Positions 49,115-57,808 of a stretch of 64,000 bases of DNA are shown piece after piece; position 1 is the first letter of the stretch; every line of letters begins with the position of its first letter. Both the position numbers and the translations under genes were made by a program. Origin of the DNA: Aeromonas sp. FDAARGOS 1405 (GTDB lineage: Bacteria; Pseudomonadota; Gammaproteobacteria; Enterobacterales; Aeromonadaceae); contig NZ_CP077311.1 of NCBI RefSeq assembly GCF_019048265.1, positions 3,357,001-3,421,000 of the forward strand. Reading direction: 5' to 3'. The notes under the pieces are model-generated. The model saw only the letters and a list, made by a program, of their open reading frames with translations. It was not told where the DNA came from and made no database searches.

Positions 49115-50101
49115 CTATTCTTTTCGGGGTAGTAGTTTTGATACTGAGTCTAAAATCTCTTTTATTCCACTGAATGCCTTCTCAGCATTATCTGAATTTA
49201 TATCTTTAGATGTTGGTGAAGAGAATATTACATTTGTTGCTCCAGTGACTATTTGATCTCTAACAGCTGGTTCACGAGTTAAGTCACCATAATTAGGGAG
49301 GGAGGTTGCTACAGCAGCCTTATGAGCATATTCCTCCTCGAAATCACGCTCCTTTTTATATTGAGTGAATGAAAAGCCAAAGGCTATGTAGAGAGGAATA
49401 AGAATTACAGAACGAATTATTACTGAAAGCCAGGTTATATCATTTTTAGCTCCTGCTTTGGCTATCTCAGTAAGAGTATCGCTTACAGTTGAAGCGAATC
49501 CATAAGTTGCATGTATGCAGTATATACCAATAAATAATGCAATAATCCCCCACACGATACGACCTCGCAGTAAAATATCTTTTCTAGCAGTAAATGCTTG
49601 TGAGAGAGAGCCAGCAACAGCTGGTGTTATTAATGTTTTAACTTCTTCCCGTAATTTTTCAACATCGGTTCTTGTGGCTATCAAACGATCTAGTTCAGCT
49701 GAAAGACTGGTTGAGGTTTTTTCTAGATATGCGCTCCCGATGGATAAGAGGGGGATACCAAACAATCTAATGTGATATGCAAGAGAATCTATGCTCTGTG
49801 AAAATGATTGAAATGAGTTTTGATCTCGAGATGCTCGTAATTGAGAATATGTATTGTAAGTATTTTGTATTTGCCCCTCTAAAGTCATGCATGCATGCCA
49901 GGTTAGATTACTCCATGCATCATTTTTAGTCAGGCCATCAAGTGAGTCCAACACAAAGTTTAGCGTTATCTTTGTTTCCTCTAGACTTAGACCATCAAAA
50001 TCTGAATATGTTTGTGGAAAACTTTCAATCTCTCTAGGATTAAGAAGTAAAAATTGATTATACATATCTATGCAGCGGTTAAGACGAGTATCTTTAGACA
50101 T
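49115..50101 (-). CDS. Uncharacterised membrane protein in an AT-rich island
   Basis: A 328-residue protein not recognised as any named family. Residues 1-175 are mostly helical and soluble. Two membrane segments follow, about 183-203 (WGIIALFIGIYCIHATYGFA) and 222-245 (LSVIIRSVILIPLYIAFGF), then a basic/acidic helix and a soluble tail with LPNYGDLTREPAVRDQIVTGATNVIFSSPTSK. Codon use and base composition are far more AT-rich than every neighbour, and the gene is bounded by dispersed repeats. Recent horizontal transfer is likely. A sensor or defence-type effector is conceivable, but no motif proves it. Confidence 0.75.
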   Translation of the reverse strand: MSKDTRLNRCIDMYNQFLLLNPREIESFPQTYSDFDGLSLEETKITLNFVLDSLDGLTKNDAWSNLTWHACMTLEGQIQNTYNTYSQLRASRDQNSFQSFSQSIDSLAYHIRLFGIPLLSIGSAYLEKTSTSLSAELDRLIATRTDVEKLREEVKTLITPAVAGSLSQAFTARKDILLRGRIVWGIIALFIGIYCIHATYGFASTVSDTLTEIAKAGAKNDITWLSVIIRSVILIPLYIAFGFSFTQYKKERDFEEEYAHKAAVATSLPNYGDLTREPAVRDQIVTGATNVIFSSPTSKDINSDNAEKAFSGIKEILDSVSKLLPRKE

Positions 50102-50788
50102 ATTAAACCCCCATAAAAATAGTTTTTACATTGTAGATAGCATTGTGAATCTTATATGCAAATTGTCATTAATAAAAATGTGGCATACTGTTAAATTGAA
50201 TTGGCTAAAAAACGATAATGAGTGATGTTATTGTGAGATATATCCATTTCATGTAAGTCCTTTTTATTTTAGATAAACCCTAGGCTTTAAATATTTTTAT
50301 GATTTATGTTGTAAGCCATGATGATATTCCATTTATTAGAAATGACGTAGTAGAAAAAGATCAACAACTCAATTTTTTATGTCCCTATCTGGTACTTTTT
50401 AACAGTGGTTTCATATTGTTTACCTGCATACAAAAGACCCCAAAGGAGCTGGTTGCCAAGTGGCACATATTAACCGGAGGGATAGAAAACTGAAGGGGCA
50501 GGGGCCTAAAACCGGCTCTGGCTCAACAAATCAGTCAATGGGCGGCCTATTTTTGTTCGATTTGACTTGATGATCACCTGCCAGCTCGATAGCAAAACCA
50601 AACAACTTGGCCACCGCCGCAAGCGTTTTTTGCATGCTGCACAGCCCATTTTTGGCCCTTGGTATGGCTTTTCTCCCCGAATGTCGTTGCTCCGCTTGCC
50701 CGGTTTGGGGCGGCCGATCCTGGCTGCAAACGCCTTCGAACTGCTCCTTATGCGGCTGGGGCAGGGGCTGGTCAGCCGGTGTCGAGCT

Positions 50789-50832
50789 CGTCACTTTTGT
50801 CGTGTCGATCACACTTCCCATCCCGTCGTCAC
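50789..50832. promoter_or_regulatory. CGTCAC motifs upstream of hydN
   Basis: CGTCAC occurs at 50789-50794 and 50827-50832, about 120-165 bases upstream of the sigma-54 promoter. The same hexamer is repeated upstream of hyc. These are candidate sites for the shared activator. They are not arranged as clean palindromes here, so confidence is lower than for hyc. Confidence 0.45.
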
Positions 50833-50952
50833 CCTCGTCAGTAGTGGTAAACAGCAAGCTGTTCTTGCTGATTACTCCTTTATTTTCAGATGGTTGTGAA
50901 TTTTTATCGCACCCTTGGCCCGTTTTGGTCTGATAAATGCTTTGTGGGGGGC

Positions 50953-50968
50953 TGGCCGCCTCTTTGCC
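50953..50968 (+). promoter_or_regulatory. Sigma-54 promoter of hydN-fdhF
   Basis: TGGCCG-CCTCT-TTGCC, with GG and GC separated by ten bases. The predicted start is near 50979, about 36 bases before the hydN ATG. The layout is almost the same as at the hyc promoter. Confidence 0.8.
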
Positions 50969-51014
50969 TGTCGGCGGGCGGCCCGGTGTAACGAACCATT
51001 TAGGATCCCTCTCT

Positions 51015-51614
51015 ATGAACAGCTTCGTGATTGCAGATCCCAGTCTCTGTATTGGGTGTCGTACCTGTGAGGTGGCCTGCGCCGTTTCACACCAGTCAGG
51101 GTCTTGCAGCGGGACCCTTGAGCGGGAGGGCGGCCTGCATCTTGCCATCGAGGATGGACATCTGGTCTCCAGGGACAGCTACTTTCAGCCGCGCCTGAAG
51201 GTGATCGTGGGCAGCAAGGTGACCACGCCGGTGCTCTGCCGCCAGTGTGAAGACAAGCCGTGCGCCATGGCCTGCCCGAACAATGCCATCGTCAGCGAGG
51301 ATGGTTGCGTCAAGGTGTTGCAGGAGCGCTGCATCGGCTGCAAGTCCTGCGTGGTGGCCTGTCCTTACGGCGCCATGGCGGTGGTGCTCAAAGAGGTGGC
51401 ACCCGCTGCCGATTCGCTCTTCAAGCGTCCGCAGACCAAGGCGCAGGCGCTCAAGTGCGATCTCTGCCGTCACCGCGAGGCGGGCCCGGCCTGTGTCGAG
51501 GTGTGTCCGACCCAGGCGCTCAGGCTGGTCACGCCGGAGCATCTTGAAACCCTGAACCGGCAGAAACAGCTGGCCAGTGCTGAGGCACTGCTGGCGATGC
51601 CGGCGCGGGTGTGA
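51015..51614 (+). CDS. hydN: Electron transport protein HydN
   Basis: A 199-residue ferredoxin-type protein with four Cys motifs (CIGCRTCEVACAV, CRQCEDKPCAMACP, CIGCKSCVVACP and CDLCRHREAGPACVEVCP). It is related to HycB, and in enteric bacteria it supports FdhF activity. The ATG at 51015 gives the family N-terminus NSFVIADPSLCIGC; the frame extends to 50937, but that part contains the sigma-54 promoter. It is 46 bases upstream of fdhF and shares its promoter. Confidence 0.94.
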   Translation: MNSFVIADPSLCIGCRTCEVACAVSHQSGSCSGTLEREGGLHLAIEDGHLVSRDSYFQPRLKVIVGSKVTTPVLCRQCEDKPCAMACPNNAIVSEDGCVKVLQERCIGCKSCVVACPYGAMAVVLKEVAPAADSLFKRPQTKAQALKCDLCRHREAGPACVEVCPTQALRLVTPEHLETLNRQKQLASAEALLAMPARV

Positions 51615-51660
51615 GCGGGCTTGCCGAGCCGTTTTTCGTTAACAAACAAGAGTGTGAGTC

Positions 51661-53805
51661 ATGAAAAAAGTCATTACCGTGTGCCCCTATTGCGGCACCG
51701 GTTGCAAAATCAACCTGCTGGTTGAAAACGACAAGGTGGTGGGGGCCGAAGGCGCCAACGGCCGGACCAACGAGGGGCAGCTCTGCCTCAAGGGCTATTA
51801 CGGTTGGGATTTTTTGAACGACACCAACCTGCTGACCCCCCGTCTCAAGAGCCCGATGATCCGCCGCGAGCGCGGTGGCAAGTTCGAGGCAGTCTCCTGG
51901 GACGAAGCGATCGCGTTCGCCAGCAGCCGTCTCTCTGCCATCAAGGCGAAATATGGCCCGGACGCCATCATGACCACCGGCTCTGCCCGTGGCCCCGGCA
52001 ATGAAGCCAACTATGTGATGCAGAAATTTGCCCGTGCGGTGATTGGGACGAACAACGTCGACCACTGCGCGAGGGTGTGACACGCACCCTCAGTCTCCGG
52101 TCTGGAGACAACTGTAGGCAACGGCGCCATGAGCAACGCCATTCCCGAAATTCAAGAGACCAAGTGCCTGCTGGTGTTTGGTTACAACGCTGCTGACTCT
52201 CACCCCATCGTCGCCCGCCATATCCTCAAGGCGAAGGCAAACGGGGCCAAGGTGATTGTGTGTGATCCCCGTATGGTGGAGACCGCTCGCATCGCCGATC
52301 AGTGGCTGCCGCTCAAAAACGGTTCCAACATGGCGCTGGTTAACGCCTTCGCCAACGTGTTGATCAATGAAGGGCTCTACAACAAGGCATTTGTCGCCAA
52401 CTACACCGAAGGGTTCGAGACCTTCAAGGCGACGGTGGCCAAGTACACCCCGGAATATGTGGAGGGGATCACCGGCCTGAAAGCCGCCGATATCCGCGCC
52501 GCCATTCGCACCTACGCCGAATCGCCTGCTTCCATGATCCTGTGGGGCATGGGGGTGACCCAGTACGGTCAGGCGGTGGATGTGGTCAAGGGGCTCGCAG
52601 GTCTGGCGCTGCTGACCGGCAACTTTGGTCGCCGCGGCACCGGTTGCGGGCCGGTGCGCGGTCAGAACAACGTGCAGGGCACCTGTGACATGGGGATGCT
52701 GCCCCACCAGTTCCCGGGTTATCAGTCGGTGGCCGATCCCGCCATCAGCGCCAAGTTCGCCAAGGCGTGGGGCGTGGAGTCTCTGTCCCAGAAACCCGGC
52801 TATCGCCTGACGGAGCTTGGTCACAAGGTGGAGGAGGGCAAGTGCAAGGCCTTCTACATCTTCGGTGAAGATCCGGCCCAGACCGAGGCAGATCTCGGTC
52901 AGTTCCGTCGCACTCTGGCGGGGATGGAGCTGGTGATCGTGCAGGATATCTTCATGACCCAGACCGCCGAGATGGCGGATGTCATTCTGCCCGCCACCAG
53001 TTGGGGCGAGCATGAAGGGGTCTACAGCTCGGCAGATCGCGGCTTCCAGCGTTTCTACAAGGCGGTGACGCCCCCTGAGAACGTGAAACCGGACTGGGCC
53101 ATCTTCTCGTTGATGGCGACCGCCATGGGTTATCCCATGGAGTACCACAACACCGAAGAGATCTGGGACGAGATGCGTGCGCTCTGCCCGCTCTACGCTG
53201 GGGTCAGCTACGACAAGATGGCCGATCTCAAGAGCGTGCAGTGGCCCTGTCCGACCGAGGATCACCCGGGCACCAGCACCCTGTTCGAGGGGAATGTGTT
53301 CACCACCCCGAGTGGCAAGGGTCAGCTGATCGCCTCCGAGTGGCGGCCGCCGCTGGAGCAGCCCTGTGCCGAGTACCCGCTGGTGCTCTCCACCGTGCGC
53401 GAGGTAGGTCACTACTCCTGCCGCTCCATGACCGGCAACTGCTCGGCGCTGCAAACCCTGGCCGATGAGCCCGGCTATGTGCAGATCCACCCGAGCGATG
53501 CCAAAAAGCTTGGGGTGAAGGATCAGGCGCTGGTCTGGATCTCGTCGCGCCGTGGCAAGGTGATCACCCGCGCCAACTACAACGACCGGGTCAACGCCGG
53601 GGTGGTCTACATGACCTACCAGTGGTGGATCGGGGCCTGCAACGAGCTCACCATCGAGCACGTCGATCCCGTCTCCCACACGCCGGAGTACAAGTACTGC
53701 GCGGTGAAGATCGAGCGCATCGACAATCAGCCTGAGGCGGAAGTGTACGTCCAGACTGAATACAGCGCGCTCAAGGCGAAATTGCGCTGCGCAGCCAAGG
53801 GCTGA
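51661..53805 (+). CDS. fdhF: Formate dehydrogenase-H, selenocysteine-containing (FdhF)
   Basis: A 714-residue enzyme read through an in-frame TGA at 52078-52080, giving selenocysteine 140. It oxidises formate to CO2 in the formate hydrogenlyase complex, using a bis-MGD molybdenum cofactor and one 4Fe-4S cluster. N-terminal cluster ligands CPYCGTGC (Cys8, 11, 15) and Cys42 are present. The active-site context is NVDHCARV-U-H, with His141 next to Sec. The frame continues without interruption and matches the E. coli length and domain order. A SECIS hairpin follows the UGA. SelA, SelB and selC lie about 15 kb away. Confidence 0.97.
52078..52080 (+). other. Selenocysteine codon (recoded UGA) in fdhF
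   Basis: TGA in frame at codon 140. Protein similarity continues on both sides in the same frame, the next codon is His as in the E. coli enzyme, and a SECIS-type hairpin starts a few bases downstream. A frameshift or nonsense mutation is therefore not the explanation. Confidence 0.96.
52081..52118 (+). promoter_or_regulatory. SECIS hairpin of fdhF
   Basis: GTCTCC (52093-52098) pairs with GGAGAC (52104-52109) around loop GGTCT, placed 12 bases after the UGA. A GGUCU apical loop is the SelB-binding feature of the E. coli fdhF SECIS. Part of the lower stem can pair less regularly. Confidence 0.9.
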
Positions 53806-53841
53806 CCGCCCTAAAAAAGAGGTTCTGCACAAATAAGGGAA

Positions 53842-53866
53842 CCCGACTCGGATTTATCGAGTCGGG
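53842..53866 (+). terminator. Terminator after fdhF
   Basis: CCCGACTCG (53842-53850) and CGAGTCGGG (53858-53866) form a nine-base-pair stem with a seven-base loop, followed by CACCCTTTTATT. It lies 36 bases after the fdhF stop and separates hydN-fdhF from the next gene. Confidence 0.85.
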
Positions 53867-53898
53867 CACCCTTTTATTACCCAAAAAAAGGGGAGTAA

Positions 53899-54300
53899 AT
53901 GATGCAACATGAAATTGGTCGCTTATTCGGACTTTTCTATATTGGCACCTATCTGGCGGCGATATTGCTGGGAATAGGTTGCTATATTTGGCGCGACGAG
54001 ATGATATTTCTGCTCGGCTTCGGTTTTTTCGGCTGTTTTATGGCGGCACGCCTTGCCATGAGCAGCGTATTTTCTGCCTTGAGTATTTCCAGTGCCTGGC
54101 TGATCGGGTTTATCTCCACCACCTTGATCAACGGCCTGCTGCTGGGGGTGATCACCCTGCTGATCTACCTCACTCACCAGAGCGTCACCACCGAGCTTGC
54201 CGACAACGCCAGCTGGCTGCTGATGGCCTTCCAGAGCTTGTCGGCCCTCTTTATCTTCGGTGGCCTGAAGTGCTGCCACAGCCGGATCATCACCTCATAA
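53899..54300 (+). CDS. Small four-helix membrane protein of unknown function
   Basis: A 133-residue protein with a good GGGGAG ribosome-binding site seven bases before the ATG; a second ATG follows immediately. It has four predicted membrane helices (about 8-28, 33-50, 60-95 and 105-125) and a short CC-containing C-terminus. It belongs to no family that could be recognised. It sits between fdhF and the FhlA-like activator gene and follows the fdhF terminator by about 30 bases, with no clear promoter of its own. A role in formate or hydrogen metabolism is inferred from position only. Confidence 0.75.
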   Translation: MMQHEIGRLFGLFYIGTYLAAILLGIGCYIWRDEMIFLLGFGFFGCFMAARLAMSSVFSALSISSAWLIGFISTTLINGLLLGVITLLIYLTHQSVTTELADNASWLLMAFQSLSALFIFGGLKCCHSRIITS

Positions 54301-54717
54301 ACTGCCGATAAATGGGCTGCAAACGCCATCTTGAAACCCGCAGCCAGCGAAGAGGAAAGGGCAGATCTGACAGTTGACGGCGGCCCACTTTTCGGGCGCC
54401 TTAATTGAGATCAAGAACTGATGAAATAACCGGTTAAATATGGCCATCAGATATATTAAATCGGATTGTAATGAAATTTGAGCTCATCTATGATGAGTCG
54501 CCATTCCAATATATCCCCCGATAACGATGTTACTTTTTGTTGTCGTTCGTTAATAACAACTCTGGAATTGCAACATGCGACAATTTTCGTCACCGCTTTT
54601 CTTATTGGCAGCCGCTTTTACGGGCTGCGGCTATTTATTTTGGTGACGAGTGCTTGTCGTGATGCGATGGCATGGACAGCCTGACTGGTGACTAAATCGA
54701 TATAACGTGAGGCCGCA
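54301..54717. other. Upstream region of the fhlA-like gene
   Basis: 417 bases without a supported gene. The middle part is AT-rich and contains an FNR-like box with TAAATA about 30 bases downstream. The leader before the ATG at 54718 would be roughly 270 bases. Confidence 0.5.
54401..54414 (+). promoter_or_regulatory. FNR-like box upstream of the fhlA-like gene
   Basis: TTAAT-TGAG-ATCAA matches the FNR consensus at 9 of 10 positions. TTAAAT/TAAATA at 54434-54440 could serve as -10 for a class II arrangement. This would place activator synthesis under anaerobic control. Confidence 0.5.
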
Positions 54718-56850
54718 ATGCTAAATGTGAGTGCCATCCCCCTGGACGAGATCTCTCCCATCTGGGACGACGGTTTCCTCCTGCTCTCCAAATCTCTCCT
54801 GTCGGCCGTGACGCTCGATGATTTTATCCACAAACTCAACAAGATAGATGCCAGCTTCGGCGGCGTGACCCGGGTCAACCTGATCCTCAACATGGGTGCG
54901 GACGAGGAGGCCATCTTCTACTTCATGGGACATTCCGGCCCAAAGCATCTTGTCTGCCCCAAGGCAGAGCTGCACCTCTCCCCCCGTCCGACCAAAGAGA
55001 CCCCGGAACAGGCCATCATTCTCGCTGCCGCCCGCTTTGAGAATCGCTGCCCGGCGCTGGATCGCGAAGGGGTCTACGGGGGGCTGCGCTCCTACTGCCA
55101 GCTCCCCATCACCACCGCCCGCAGCCACCTTGGCGGGGTCGAGTTTATCAACACCCAGCTCGACAGTTTCACCATGGAGACCCTCGCCAAGCTGACCCAG
55201 CTGGCGGCCATTATCGCCATTGCGCTGGAAAACGTGCTCGACAAGGAGCGCACCCTGGAGCAGGCCAACTCCCTGCGCCTTGAGCGCGACAGCTGCAAAA
55301 TTCTGGTGGATGTGACCAACGCGGTGATCAAACTGGTGCGCATCGCCGAACTGCCCAAGAGCCTGTTTGCCATCCTGCACCACCACTTCGGCATCAGCAG
55401 CTTGTGTCTGGCCGAATACAACGCCACCTCCGACAGCTTCAAGAGCTATCTGGTCAATCAGCACCAGAGCGATCAGCCGGGCATCATCGATCACTCCTGT
55501 TTTGAAAAGAAGTGCCTGCAGGGGGCCCTTGGCCACAGTGAGCCGTTTTTTGTCTATCGCGAACACGGTCACGGCTGCAGCAATCGCTGCCGGTTTACCT
55601 CCCAGATCCTGCCGCCCGAGGCCGACAGCTCCTGCATTTTGCCGCTGCGCTATCGGGGCAACCTGCTGGGGGTGTTGATCCTCTCGCACCCCAACGCCGA
55701 CTTTTTTGCCGATATCGATATCTCCTTGCTGGAGCAGGTGGCGGCGCGCACGGCCATAGCCATGAATAACGTGCAGGCACAGCAGGAGATCTCCAACACC
55801 AACGGTGCCAAAGAGAAGACCATTCGCATCAACGAGCCCCAGATGCAGGGGGAGTTCCCCCACATCATCTACCAGAGCGCGGTGATGGAGAGCGTGCTGG
55901 AGAAGGTGCGGCTGGTTGCCGAGAGCGACAGCAGCGTGCTGATCCTCGGCGAGACCGGCACCGGCAAGGAGCTGATCGCCCAGGCCATTCACGCCCTGAG
56001 TGCCCGCCACGACCACGAGATGGTGAAGGTGAACTGCGCCGCCATTCCGACCGGCCTTATCGAGAGCGATCTCTTTGGCCACGAGAAGGGGGCCTTTACC
56101 GGCGCCCTGACCCAGCGCATCGGCCGCTTCGAGCGGGCCCACAAGGGGACCCTGTTCCTCGACGAAGTGGGGGATATGCCGCTGGACTTGCAGCCCAAAC
56201 TCTTGCGGGTATTGCAGGAGCACGAGCTGGAGCGGGTGGGCAACAGCAACCCCATCGCAGTGGATGTGCGGCTGGTGGCCGCCACCAACTGCGATCTGCT
56301 CTCCATGGTCAAGAACAAGCGTTTCAGAAGTGATCTCTACTACCGCCTCAATGTCTTTCCCATCGAGCTGCCGCCCCTGCGGGAGCGGCGCGAGGATATT
56401 CCGCTCTTGGTCAATTTCTTTATCAAGAAGATCGCCAAGCGGATGCGCCGCACCATCACCTCGATCCCCGCCGATGCCATGAAGATGTTGGTGTCGCTCC
56501 CCTGGTACGGCAATATCCGCGAGCTGGAGAACGTCATCGAGCGCGCTGTGGTGATGACCCGCGGTCATGTGCTCAACCTCTCGCCGGAGGAGCTGATGCC
56601 CCTCAAGGGCTACCACAAGATTGAGACCCTGGTTTATGACGAGCCCGCCACGCCGCTCTTTGCCGAGGATGGGCCGACCGATGAGCGAGAGGCGATCATC
56701 GCCGCCCTGCGCGACTGCAACGGCATCGTCGCTGGCGAACGGGGGGCGGCCAACCGCCTCGGCATGAAGCGCACCACCTTGCTTTCGAAAATGAAGCGGC
56801 TCGGCATTTCGGCCAGAGATCCCGAGATCATTGACGGGGTTGCACCATGA
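54718..56850 (+). CDS. fhlA: FhlA-like sigma-54 activator
   Basis: A 710-residue enhancer-binding protein. Two N-terminal sensory domains (about 10-190 and 200-365) resemble the GAF pair of FhlA, which senses formate. The AAA+ domain has Walker A GETGTGKE at 411-418, the sigma-54 contact loop GAFTGA near 458, and FLDEVGDMP as Walker B. A C-terminal Fis-type helix-turn-helix is present (NGIVAGERGAANRLGMKRTTLLSKMKRLG). The second sensory domain carries Cys261, 266, 287, 291 and 306, which E. coli FhlA does not show in this pattern. It should activate hyc and hydN-fdhF. The stop overlaps fdhD. Confidence 0.93.
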   Translation: MLNVSAIPLDEISPIWDDGFLLLSKSLLSAVTLDDFIHKLNKIDASFGGVTRVNLILNMGADEEAIFYFMGHSGPKHLVCPKAELHLSPRPTKETPEQAIILAAARFENRCPALDREGVYGGLRSYCQLPITTARSHLGGVEFINTQLDSFTMETLAKLTQLAAIIAIALENVLDKERTLEQANSLRLERDSCKILVDVTNAVIKLVRIAELPKSLFAILHHHFGISSLCLAEYNATSDSFKSYLVNQHQSDQPGIIDHSCFEKKCLQGALGHSEPFFVYREHGHGCSNRCRFTSQILPPEADSSCILPLRYRGNLLGVLILSHPNADFFADIDISLLEQVAARTAIAMNNVQAQQEISNTNGAKEKTIRINEPQMQGEFPHIIYQSAVMESVLEKVRLVAESDSSVLILGETGTGKELIAQAIHALSARHDHEMVKVNCAAIPTGLIESDLFGHEKGAFTGALTQRIGRFERAHKGTLFLDEVGDMPLDLQPKLLRVLQEHELERVGNSNPIAVDVRLVAATNCDLLSMVKNKRFRSDLYYRLNVFPIELPPLRERREDIPLLVNFFIKKIAKRMRRTITSIPADAMKMLVSLPWYGNIRELENVIERAVVMTRGHVLNLSPEELMPLKGYHKIETLVYDEPATPLFAEDGPTDEREAIIAALRDCNGIVAGERGAANRLGMKRTTLLSKMKRLGISARDPEIIDGVAP

Positions 56851-57707
56851 GAGAGCTACTTGAGCTTGAGGTGCGTGACGAGCTTAGCGAGCAGAGCGAA
56901 CAGAACGAGCTGGCCCGCTGCGCCATCCATCGCGAGGTGGTGCACTACCGCGCCGATACCTTGACCTGCGACAGCGAGATGGCGCTCCCCTCCGAGACGC
57001 CGGTGGCGCTGGTCTACAACGGCATCGCCCACAGCGTGATGATGTGTTCGGCCTCCGATCTGGAGGATTTCGCCATCGGCTTTTCGCTATCCGAGGGGAT
57101 CATCGACAGCCTGCTCGATATCCACGACATCGAGCAGATTGATGGCTGTCAGGGGATTGAGCTGCATATCACGTTGGCCAATCGCTGCATTCATCGCCTC
57201 AAAGAGAAGCGGCGCACCCTGGCGGGCCGTACCGGTTGCGGCATCTGCGGCAGCGAGAGTCTGGAGCAGGTGATCCGCACCCAGCCAAGCTTGCCCGACA
57301 GCCAGCGCCTAGCGGTGGGCCATATCGACAAGGTGCTGAGCGCGCTGCGCCCGCTCCAGCTATTGGGTCAGCGTACCGGCGCCACCCATGCGGCTGTGCA
57401 TCTGGATGGTGAGGGCAATATTCTCGCCATCCGTGAGGATGTGGGGCGCCATATTGCGCTGGACAAGCTGGTGGGCCATCTGTGCCGCAGCGGTCGGCGG
57501 GATGGCGCCATTCTGGTAACCAGCCGCGCCAGCTTCGAGATGGTGCAAAAGTGCGCCAGCGCCGGAGTGGAAATATTGCTCGCTATCTCTGCCGCCACCG
57601 AACTTGCGGTCGAGCGGGCCGAGCAGACCGGGCTCACCCTGGTAGGTTTTTGCCGCCCCGGGCGGGCCGAGATCTACAGCGGCTGCCAGCGCATTCTGCT
57701 CAAGTAA
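56847..57707 (+). CDS. fdhD: Formate dehydrogenase sulfurtransferase FdhD
   Basis: A 286-residue protein that passes sulfur from IscS to the molybdenum cofactor, a step needed for active formate dehydrogenase. The essential CxxC loop is in GRTGCGICGSES near residue 130. Other family features are VALVYNGIAHSVMMCSASDLEDFAIGFSLSEGI near residue 50 and REDVGRHIALDKLVGH near residue 195. It overlaps the activator gene by 4 bases, so regulator and maturase are translated together. Confidence 0.95.
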   Translation: MRELLELEVRDELSEQSEQNELARCAIHREVVHYRADTLTCDSEMALPSETPVALVYNGIAHSVMMCSASDLEDFAIGFSLSEGIIDSLLDIHDIEQIDGCQGIELHITLANRCIHRLKEKRRTLAGRTGCGICGSESLEQVIRTQPSLPDSQRLAVGHIDKVLSALRPLQLLGQRTGATHAAVHLDGEGNILAIREDVGRHIALDKLVGHLCRSGRRDGAILVTSRASFEMVQKCASAGVEILLAISAATELAVERAEQTGLTLVGFCRPGRAEIYSGCQRILLK

Positions 57708-57756
57708 TGGCAAGGCCGTGAACCCGTTAAACGGGTCATAAAAACAGGCAATGAAA

Positions 57757-57785
57757 AAGGGCGGGGAGTGTGACTCCCCGCCCTT
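57757..57785. terminator. Bidirectional terminator between fdhD and asd
   Basis: AAGGGCGGGGAGT and ACTCCCCGCCCTT form a 13-base-pair stem with a three-base loop. T-rich bases follow on the plus strand and a run of T (AAAAA on plus) follows on the minus strand. It ends both convergent transcripts. Confidence 0.9.
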
Positions 57786-57808
57786 GTTGTATCTGCTGCT
57801 GTAGCGGC

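Larger units (their letters stand above)
50102..51014. other. Gap between the AT-rich gene and hydN
   Basis: About 900 bases. The first 400 are AT-rich and include a 64-codon plus-strand frame (50299-50493) without a ribosome-binding site. The second part is GC-rich and holds the hydN sigma-54 promoter and CGTCAC motifs. A minus-strand frame (50531-50821, 96 codons from its internal ATG) crosses this regulatory part; it has no recognised domain and is not called as a gene. Confidence 0.5.

Noticed and set aside
50469..50490. Sigma-54 promoter at TGGCACATATTAACC
   Set aside because: The -24 part is good, but the required GC of the -12 element is missing at the right spacing, and it is over 500 bases from hydN.
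50299..50493. 64-codon plus-strand frame upstream of hydN
   Set aside because: No ribosome-binding site and no family features; it lies in AT-rich sequence where short frames could arise by chance.
50531..50821. 96-codon minus-strand frame upstream of hydN
   Set aside because: It overlaps the CGTCAC motifs, lacks a recognisable domain and may be a remnant. It was left uncalled, although composition is not absurd for a protein.
51661..52080. fdhF appearing as a 139-codon gene followed by a separate downstream gene
   Set aside because: The TGA is in frame, protein similarity is continuous, the Sec context (ARV-U-H) is conserved and a GGTCT-loop SECIS follows. This is one selenoprotein gene, not a pseudogene or two genes.
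52090..53832. 580-codon minus-strand frame across fdhF
   Set aside because: Antisense shadow: composition dominated by His, Gly, Leu and Arg, no family features, and fdhF is certain.
54721..56616. 631-codon minus-strand frame across the activator gene
   Set aside because: Antisense shadow with repetitive Gly/His/Leu composition; the plus-strand gene has full AAA+ and helix-turn-helix motifs.
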